A DNA stretch of 34,676 nt from Mansonella perstans (taxonomy: Eukaryota > Nematoda > Chromadorea > Rhabditida > Onchocercidae), in NCBI GenBank assembly GCA_037074765.1, contig JBAMDO010000374.1:1-34676 (forward strand), in the 5' to 3' direction. Positions 31,801-34,676 of this stretch are shown piece by piece. Below the pieces are notes generated by a model. The model worked only from the letters and a program-made list of their open reading frames with translations. It was not told the origin of the DNA and did not search any database. The translations under genes and the position numbers were made by a program. How positions within the stretch are numbered: the stretch's first letter is position 1; each line of letters opens with the position of its first letter.

Positions 31801-33408
31801 AATTTTTTGATTTACCAATAAATGAAATGTAAACAAAAAAAAACGTATGAGAAATGAAATTTCACATAAAAGATTAATTCATCCTAAAATAGATTCAAAA
31901 GAACAAAAAGCAAAGAAAATCAAATCTTTGGCTATTTTAAGTTTTAAGAAATTCTGAATTAATATTAAAATTAAAATAAAGGATTGAGAGATGCATCCAA
32001 TAATCAATCATGTATTGTTTTCAATTATTTAAATATTAACTGTTTAATTCCCAGCCTTACATTATGCAATTTCAGGTTACATTTATGTCAGTTGGTAAGT
32101 ACAAATATATATAATTGAATTTTGTGTGAATTGCATGATATTGTTTCATAATTTTTTGTTTGAAAATATTTTGTGACAGCTTTGCGCGTGAAAAAAATGT
32201 AATTAATCGATAATTAATAATCTCTTGAATTTTTAAAATGCTGCACTTTCTCTTTAAATGATTCTTTTAACTTTTATGGATTAGAATTAAACTTTTTTAA
32301 AGTTAGAAAGTTTTTTTTTTCTGCGAAGTTTTTAATCAATTAAATTTGTTTAACATATCAAGTTGTCCTTTGTTTATTCATTTTTTTTCCTTTCATTTTC
32401 TTTATTTTCTGTTTTTTCCTTGTTTTTCTTCCTGATTTCAGGCTATAGTAACAAATTTTGCAGGTTACGGTGACATTGTACCGAACACATACTGTGGTCG
32501 AACATTAGCAATAACAACTGGCATTGTAGTATGTTTTAATGTACTAGAAGAAGTACACTCTCTTAATCTTTCCTCCTTATATATTTTGAAGTTCCTATTA
32601 GAGACCAAATCAGGTTAGATCATTTTTTTGATCTAAATAGTCTCCAGTAAATTATGCCTAATTCTTGGGTAGTTTTAATTAATCCTAAGCATCTTAAGCA
32701 ACAATACTTTAATATAACATCTGATATCTTTTCCATTTTTAATTTAAGCTATCTTTTGAGCATTGAGCAAAATACAATGGTAACTTTGTGTAATCCCGGG
32801 ATTTCACGGTGAAAAAAATCAATAATTTTTCTTCTTGTTCTTATCATGATAAAACAATAACACTGATTGAAATGCTGACGCTTCTAGGGTGCTGGTGTAT
32901 CATCAGCTCTAATTGCTGTTATATCACGAAAATTGGAATTAAGCCGAGCCGAAAAACACGTGAACAATTTTATGGCTGATTCGAAACTTACCAATCAACG
33001 AAAGCATGCAGCTGCCTCAGTGCTTCAACAAACCTGGCTAGACTTAAAAATTAAAAAATTACTTAATTAATTTAGGAATTTCGAACAAATATTTTTAAAT
33101 TTTATATAATATATTTCGCATGAAATTTATCTTTTAATTATTTTTTTTTACATAATTATTTTTAATAATAATATTATTGCAATTTTATGATCATTCAAAT
33201 TCCGGTTTATGTTCATATTCATTTCAGGTTCATTCATAAATACAAGAATTCTTGCAATAAGGGTGACGAGTTACGACTGAGGCATCATCAAAGACGATTT
33301 TTGCAAGCAATTTACGAATTTCGCCGAATCAAATGGGATCAACGGAAACTGCAAGAACGTGGAAATTTGCTGTTAGATTTTGGAAAGGTTAAAAATTTTA
33401 TGTTTTAA
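7633..33408 (+). CDS. kcnl: SK-type calcium-activated potassium channel (KCNN/kcnl family), 16 exons joined
   Basis: Join of exons 7633-7819, 8167-8242, 15958-16059, 16984-17089, 19126-19252, 23634-23760, 29544-29703, 29852-29941, 30295-30409, 30830-30981, 31301-31458, 31700-31757, 32076-32094, 32464-32528, 32888-33036 and 33228-33387. Codon phase is kept throughout, giving 617 residues (623 if the last exon reads through to the TAA at 33408). Family members are tetrameric plasma-membrane K+ channels opened by Ca2+ bound to resident calmodulin; they damp excitability in nerve and muscle. Visible landmarks: S1 about 263-281, S2 about 300-321, SGADDWR at 333-339 before S3, DVILSVPMFLR at 388-398 in S4, the S4-S5 linker TRSIAALNRIS, SVGYGD at 491-496, VPNTYCG at 498-504, RKLELSRAEKHV at 528-539 and HHQRRFLQAI at 583-592. 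The N terminus (1-241) is specific to this gene. The start is uncertain and further exons may lie upstream of the window or beyond its end. The nematode paralogue (kcnl-1 to -4) was not determined. Confidence 0.93.
7820..8166 (+). other. SK intron 1
   Basis: 347 bases from GTAAGT to TTTTAGCAG. Plain AT-rich sequence; nothing else seen. Confidence 0.75.
8161..8166 (+). promoter_or_regulatory. NAGNAG tandem acceptor of exon 2
   Basis: TAGCAG offers two acceptors three bases apart. Use of one or the other changes one codon without a frame change. Confidence 0.7.
8167..8242 (+). CDS. kcnl: SK channel exon 2
   Basis: Lies between TTTTAGCAG and CGAAG|GTTAGC. With the single T carried from exon 1 it reads YPDVKSRPLSSSLSRISPSP and then CSFYR. 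It is Ser/Pro-rich and probably disordered cytoplasmic sequence. The acceptor is a tandem NAGNAG, so starting at 8164 would give SDPDV instead of YPDV, with the frame unchanged. Two bases (AG) are carried to exon 3, 7.7 kb away. Confidence 0.75.
8383..8481. repeat. 20-21-bp minisatellite, about five copies
   Basis: Core ATTGAGTGAATGAATAAAAA recurs at 8385, 8424, 8444 and 8465, with a shortened variant (ATGTGAATGAATA) between the first two. Confidence 0.92.
8605..8671. repeat. 67-base pure polypyrimidine tract
   Basis: Uninterrupted C/T, including TCCCCTTCCCCTTTCC and repeated CTTCT units. Potential triplex (H-DNA) former. Confidence 0.9.
10740..10913 (-). CDS. Possible nested small single-pass membrane protein (57 aa)
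   Basis: Inside SK intron 2, on the opposite strand. It reads MFHFLMRQDSVLVFFVFAIL, then FGCIISFWMIHEYRRKGKAE, then a polar tail ending CVLVS. Residues about 11-30 form a clean hydrophobic helix with no Lys/Arg, flanked by RQD outside and HEYRRKGKAER inside, a plausible type of membrane anchor by the positive-inside rule. The ATG lies three bases after a good CATTTCAG acceptor (minus strand, 10924-10917), suiting cis- or trans-splicing. The local G+C is above that of surrounding intron. A possible donor (AAAG|GTAAAG at 10804) would end this exon at residue 36. A minus-strand AATAAA lies at 10479-10474. I do not recognise the family. It could be a chance ORF or a gene remnant. Confidence 0.38.
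   Translation of the reverse strand: MFHFLMRQDSVLVFFVFAILFGCIISFWMIHEYRRKGKAERCDNSFLNHRTRCVLVS
10892..10991. repeat. 50-bp tandem duplication spanning acceptor and start of the minus ORF
   Basis: Two copies with identical core CATCTCCTGAAATGTC at 10911 and 10961, and similar flanks (TCTCATCAAGAAATGAAA / TTTCATTAACAAACGAAA). On the minus strand each copy carries TTTCAG|GAGATGTTT. The upstream copy would encode MFRLLMK and stop, while the downstream one encodes MFHFLMRQD and stays open. Confidence 0.85.
13808..13828. repeat. Poly-T run of 21
   Basis: Homopolymer. The open frame crossing it is not believable as a gene. Confidence 0.95.
14514..14547. other. Stem-loop
   Basis: TGACACTTCA, TTGC loop, TGAAGTGTCA: a perfect 10-bp stem. 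An alternative pairing closes ACTTGA with TCAAGT further out. Too short for a standard miRNA precursor. Confidence 0.7.
15958..16059 (+). CDS. kcnl: SK channel exon 3
   Basis: Acceptor ATTCTAG, weak because the preceding tract is A-rich. Donor CCAC|GTAGGC. With the two carried bases it reads RTQQEISTMPVFGRDGRTLQ and then KGATVTNSSPRNSA. The G+C is clearly above that of the flanks. Two bases (AC) carry into exon 4. Cytoplasmic N-terminal linker with no recognised domain. Confidence 0.78.
16060..16983 (+). other. SK intron 3
   Basis: GTAGGC to a T-run ending TAG. Contains an inverted repeat at 16421-16468 (TTTCGA...TCGAAA around CATTTGACAAAT / ATTTGTCAATG). Confidence 0.75.
16421..16468. other. 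48-base imperfect hairpin in intron 3
   Basis: Outer arms TTTCGA / TCGAAA and inner arms CATTTGACAAAT / ATTTGTCAATG (one bulge), with loop CTGTC. TTGTCAA-type units are repeated within it. Confidence 0.65.
16984..17089 (+). CDS. kcnl: SK channel exon 4
   Basis: Acceptor TTTTTTTTTTAG, donor GCTCAG|GTATGA. Read in phase it gives TNEIGPFDKRCGRSCDFLPN then HNNYDETRPFNNAFAQ, ending on a whole codon. It contains an unusual CGRSC pair of cysteines. A longer ORF in a different frame over the same bases is a shadow. The phase match with exons 3 and 5 is the main support. Confidence 0.82.
17090..19125 (+). other. SK intron 4 (2.0 kb)
   Basis: GTATGA to CTTTTCAG. Contains a short orphan coding-like stretch (about 17430-17578) and a hairpin with CAGTCGACAG / CTGTCGATTG arms at 18161-18199. 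Otherwise AT-rich. Confidence 0.75.
18161..18199. other. Stem-loop, 10-bp arms
   Basis: CAGTCGACAG pairs with CTGTCGATTG (one G-T pair) around a 19-base loop. The arms are G+C richer than the surroundings. Confidence 0.65.
19126..19252 (+). CDS. kcnl: SK channel exon 5
   Basis: Acceptor ACTTTTCAG, donor GACGAAG|GTAGAA. It reads VSTDILRISGYTNQFKSLLT, then SRSALRRESVPSALLHELNA, then DE. The RRES motif followed by VP fits a basophilic-kinase site and loosely a 14-3-3 mode I site (RxxSxP). G+C is clearly above that of the surrounding intron. A purine-only run follows just inside intron 5 (19276-19306). Confidence 0.85.
20366..20445. repeat. 40-bp imperfect tandem duplication
   Basis: GTAACTTCTATTTTATTTAT and GTAATTTTTATCTTATTTAT begin two similar units, both ending in TTTAGTTC followed by a few bases. 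Confidence 0.8.
20531..20731. repeat. Two about 80-bp copies, 122 bp apart
   Basis: Shared core GATTTTAAAATAATAATTTA at 20555 and 20677. Similarity runs from GATTATAATAA upstream to ATTATAGG downstream, with scattered substitutions. Confidence 0.88.
21394..21525. repeat. Degenerate minisatellite, period about 18-20
   Basis: About six units around AAATGATGATCAGATAT / AATGATGAGATATATGT / AAATGTAGAAATATCCTTG. One unit has an insertion. Confidence 0.6.
22294..22313. repeat. Poly-A run of 20
   Basis: Homopolymer. No target-site duplication or retroposed gene body seen beside it. Confidence 0.9.
23313..23376. repeat. 32-bp tandem duplication
   Basis: Two copies of ATGATAATAAATGAATAAAT plus GTATTTTGCAAA, with one mismatch (G/A). 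Confidence 0.93.
23634..23760 (+). CDS. kcnl: SK channel exon 6
   Basis: Acceptor ATTTTTCCAG, donor AGCAG|GTATGT. With the carried G it reads DEYRNGGIRFDTAIEKQDIK then RRASATVRVIRRRQSGYGIA. Strongly basic, with two more RRxS motifs (KRRAS, RRRQS). It is the last N-terminal exon before S1, and a 5.8-kb intron separates it from the channel core. Confidence 0.86.
27553..27597. repeat. AGAGAGTTTATCATC short tandem repeat
   Basis: Two full units and one partial unit (AGTTTATCATC), spaced 19 and 15 bases. Confidence 0.85.
28063..28168. repeat. Purine-rich tract beginning with A18
   Basis: An 18-base A run followed by about 90 bases of mostly A/G. Lys/Arg-rich open frames here are compositional. 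Confidence 0.85.
28731..28752. repeat. (ATT)n microsatellite
   Basis: About seven TTA/ATT units. Confidence 0.92.
29025..29250. repeat. Compound CA/TA/TGCA microsatellite
   Basis: About 225 bases almost wholly alternating purine-pyrimidine (CACACA, TATATA, CATGCA, CATACA). It creates His-Thr and Cys-Val ORFs on both strands, which are artefacts. It ends about 290 bases before the S1 exon. Confidence 0.96.
29544..29703 (+). CDS. kcnl: SK channel exon 7 (S1)
   Basis: Acceptor GCTTTTTTCAG, donor AAC AAA|GTATAA. It encodes RLRKQLFIKRNKICEIS followed by the hydrophobic LAFGLAGLIFVIF, then DSEI. This aligns with the KALFEKRKRL...FGMFGIVVMVIE type of S1 region in vertebrate SK channels. It covers residues 242-295. 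Met248 (29560-29562) sits just before the conserved core and could start a short isoform. Confidence 0.93.
29852..29941 (+). CDS. kcnl: SK channel exon 8 (S2)
   Basis: Acceptor TTTCATTTCAG, donor ACCGAA|GTATGT. Thirty whole codons, residues 296-325: THPISLLLRTLCVLCTIALM then ASLIHYHSTE. This is the S2 helix and its cytoplasmic end, matching the SK 'LIVYHAREI' position. The intron before it is only 148 bases. Confidence 0.93.
29964..29985. repeat. 22-bp perfect palindrome in the intron after exon 8
   Basis: TAATCAATTAATTAATTGAT plus TA, self-complementary throughout, just after the donor of exon 8. Confidence 0.75.
30295..30409 (+). CDS. kcnl: SK channel exon 9 (S2-S3 linker, S3)
   Basis: Acceptor AAATTTTAG, donor CCATTTCCAG|GTAATT. 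It encodes VKIALIDSGADDWRVAFTTD followed by the S3 helix. The (D/N)GADDWR signature is diagnostic for SK/IK channels, and CAICPFP matches the end of S3 (CAIHPIP in vertebrates). One base (G) carries over. Confidence 0.96.
30830..30981 (+). CDS. kcnl: SK channel exon 10 (S3-S4 loop, S4)
   Basis: Acceptor AATTTTACAG, donor TTTCAG|GTTAAT. It encodes the short extracellular loop GTGIMQWSYIHPESRKATMV and then the S4 segment DVPVDVILSVPMFLRSYLL. S4 has few regular arginines (R398, R404), as expected for a calcium-gated rather than voltage-gated channel. VLHSK matches the S4 end of the family. Confidence 0.96.
31301..31458 (+). CDS. kcnl: SK channel exon 11 (S4-S5 linker, S5)
   Basis: Acceptor ACTTATATAG, donor GAACG|GTAGTG. 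It encodes the S4-S5 linker DAATRSIAALNRISMDFRFV, corresponding to the SSRSIGALNKINFNTRFV linker that contacts the calmodulin N-lobe in SK structures. The S5 helix follows (HPLRVLIVFTVSYWICMSW) and then TFTQCER. Two bases carry over. Confidence 0.95.
31700..31757 (+). CDS. kcnl: SK channel exon 12 (pore turret and pore helix)
   Basis: A 58-base exon with acceptor AATTTTTCAG and donor ATCATT|GTAAGA. With the carried bases it reads RYDGQLTAKHYYLNSLWFII, the outer pore and the start of the pore helix (vertebrate RYHDQQ...GAMWLIS). It ends on a whole codon and the next exon carries the filter. Confidence 0.93.
32076..32094 (+). CDS. kcnl: SK channel microexon 13 (19 nt, selectivity filter start)
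   Basis: The 19 bases lie between CAATTTCAG and a perfect GTAAGT donor. They encode VTFMSV plus the first base of Gly, exactly the residues needed between LWFII and GYGD (vertebrate ITFLSIGYGD). Without this exon exons 12 and 14 join out of frame, so it must be included for a functional pore. Confidence 0.93.
32464..32528 (+). CDS. kcnl: SK channel exon 14 (GYGD filter, start of S6)
   Basis: Acceptor AATTTTGCAG, donor ATTGTA|GTATGT. With the carried G it reads GYGDIVPNTYCGRTLAITTG then IV. GYGD is the K+ selectivity filter and VPNTYCG is an SK hallmark just outside S6. It ends on a whole codon. Confidence 0.97.
32888..33036 (+). CDS. kcnl: SK channel exon 15 (S6, start of calmodulin-binding domain)
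   Basis: Acceptor CGCTTCTAG. It encodes GAGVSSALIAVISRKLELSR then AEKHVNNFMADSKLTNQRKH, and ends AAASVLQQT plus two bases of Trp. This is the lower S6 and the first calmodulin-binding helix (vertebrate RKLELTKAEKHVHNFM...VLRETW). The donor must be TG|GCTAGA (GC, not GT) to keep phase with exon 16. There is no GT dinucleotide between 33021 and 33204. Without splicing, the frame ends at TAA 33068-33070. Confidence 0.92.
33037..33227 (+). other. GC-AG intron within the calmodulin-binding domain
   Basis: 191 bases, from GCTAGA to ATTTCAG. It is the only junction that restores TGG and the conserved WxxxYKN...HHQRRFLQAI reading. The first GT in this interval is at 33205, just before the acceptor and far past the conserved break. 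Retention adds ten residues and a stop at 33068-33070. Confidence 0.85.
33228..33408 (+). CDS. kcnl: SK channel exon 16 (calmodulin-binding domain), to donor 33387 or stop 33408
   Basis: Acceptor TTCATTTCAG. The first G completes Trp564; the exon then reads FIHKYKNSCNKGDELRLRHH and QRRFLQAIYEFRRIKWDQRK, ending LLLDFGK. This matches the second and third calmodulin-binding helices of SK (KVRKHQRKFLQAIHQLR...). At 33387 there is a weak donor, AAAG|GTTAAA. Read through, the frame adds VKNFMF and stops at 33408; this loosely matches the family's TQNIMY at the same place, and an AATAAA lies at 33513-33518. If spliced, the remaining coiled-coil tail lies beyond the window. Confidence 0.9.
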
Positions 33409-33512
33409 TGCCTAAATAATTAATTATTGGATGGAAGAAAGATTAACATGAAAAGTTTAACAATATTGACATTGCTTGCATGTTGCTTGGGTAAATTCAG
33501 ATTGATCAATGA

Positions 33513-33518
33513 AATAAA
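33513..33518 (+). promoter_or_regulatory. Possible poly(A) signal AATAAA
   Basis: Lies 105 bases after the read-through stop of exon 16 and would fit a short 3' UTR. AATAAA arises often by chance in sequence this AT-rich, so this is weak support. Confidence 0.25.
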
Positions 33519-33539
33519 GAATAATCTGTGATCAGTTAT

Positions 33540-33680
33540 TAAATGATTAAAAGTGATTAAACGACCTGATTGAACAGTGATTAAAGTAATTAAAATGATT
33601 AAATAAAATGATTTAAGTGATTTAAATGATTAAAATGACTAAACTGATTTAAGTGGTTAAAGTGATTAAAGTGATAATGA
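33540..33680. repeat. TGATTAAA array with about 10-bp period
   Basis: Around a dozen units of 9-11 bases built on (A/G)TGATTAAA, with variants (TGATTTAAG, TGACTAAA, TGGTTAAA). Confidence 0.85.
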
Positions 33681-34006
33681 ATTATTAGTCATTAAAATAT
33701 TAACTAGGAAAAGCAACGATGAATGATGTAAAAATTTTTGAAATTGTAAAAAAGAAAGAAAAAAACAAAATGTGAAATAATGTAACCCTTTAATGGCAAA
33801 GAAAAAAGAAGAACTTAAAGAAAAGCAAATTAAAATTAAATAGTAACAATTTAATAAAATCTTTTTGTAAAATTTAGCAAAGAGAAAAATTAATTGATAA
33901 AAACTATTGCCAAAAATTGTCATATTTAAATTTTGATACTTGGTCAAATATTGTTTCACTTATATATTTTAGATTTTCCTGTTTACCGATAGTTGACAAT
34001 TCAAAT

Positions 34007-34676
34007 TTCATTTCATTTCATTCCATTCCATTCCACTTCGTTCCATTTCATTTCACTTCATTCCAATTCATTTCATTTCATTTCACATCATTTCATTTTA
34101 TTTCATTTGATTTCATGTCACCCCATCTCATTTCGTTTCATTTCATTTCATTTCATTTTCATTTTCATTTTCATTTTCATTTTCATTTTCATTTTCATTT
34201 TCATTTTCATTTTCATTTTCATTTTCATTTTCATTTTCATTTTCATTTTCATTTTCATTTTCATTTTCATTTTCATTTTCATTTTCATTTTCATTTTCGT
34301 TTTCATTTTCATTTTCATTTTCATTTTCATTTTCGTTTTCATTTTCATTTTCATTTTCATTTTCATTTTCATTTTCATTTTCATTTTCATTTTCATTTTC
34401 ATTTCATTTCATTTCATTTTCATTTTCATTTTCATTTTCATTTTCATTTTCATTTTCATTTTCATTTTCATTTTCATTTTCATTTTCATTTTCATTTTCA
34501 TTTTCATTTTCATTTTCGTTTTCATTTTCATTTTCATTTTCATTTTCATTTTATTTTCATTTTATTTTCATTTTCATTTTCATTTTCATTTTCATTTTCA
34601 TTTTCATTTTTCATTTTCATTTTTATTTTTCATTTTTTTTCATTTTCATTTTCTATTTCATTTTCATTTTCATTTC
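34007..34676. repeat. Satellite: TTTCA pentamers changing to TTTTCA hexamers
   Basis: 34007-34156 is mostly pentameric (TTTCA with TTCCA, TTCGT, CATCA variants). From about 34157 it is TTTTCA hexamers in long near-perfect runs, with a brief return to pentamers at about 34400-34415 and several TTTTCG variants. It continues off the window end. The opposite strand reads as a Met-Lys repeat, which is not a gene. Confidence 0.97.

Noticed and set aside
34148..34402. Minus-strand Met-Lys repeat ORF
   Set aside because: Pure product of the TTTTCA satellite; no signals of a gene.

Overview
This window is eukaryotic and almost certainly nematode. It is very AT-rich (roughly a quarter G+C by eye) and has one long plus-strand gene cut into many short exons. 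Nearly every intron starts GTAAGT/GTATGT-like and ends in the compact TTTTCAG/TTTTAG acceptor typical of nematodes. A spirurid or filarial-like worm would fit, but the species cannot be fixed from the sequence. There are no operon-like bacterial genes, recognisable phage or virus genes, rRNA, tRNA or CRISPR array.

The gene is a small-conductance calcium-activated potassium channel (SK / KCNN family, called kcnl in nematodes). I joined sixteen exons by hand from 7633 to 33387/33408, and codon phase is kept at every junction. Exons 1-6 (7633-23760) encode a long, poorly conserved cytoplasmic N terminus rich in Ser, Arg and Asn, separated by introns of up to 7.7 kb. Exons 7-14 (29544-32528) are closely spaced and encode S1 to S6, including the SGADDWR signature, the DVILSVPMFLR S4 segment and the SVGYGD selectivity filter. 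Exons 15-16 (32888-33387) finish S6 and encode the calmodulin-binding domain. The gene either ends at a TAA at 33408 or continues past the window; the last 670 bases are a TTTCA/TTTTCA satellite, where the window stops.

The first 7.5 kb contain no gene I can support. They hold a (GT)48 microsatellite, a six-copy 30-bp minisatellite and other small duplications. The 7.7-kb intron 2 carries a possible nested minus-strand gene at 10740-10913: a 57-residue single-pass membrane protein directly behind a good splice acceptor. The acceptor and start codon lie inside a 50-bp tandem duplication. Other introns hold minisatellites, hairpins and homopurine/homopyrimidine tracts.

The most unusual points are a GC-AG intron inside the calmodulin-binding domain, a 19-nt microexon in the pore, and alternative C-terminal ends predicted by intron retention. 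The main gene belongs to a known family. I found no clearly new multi-gene system.
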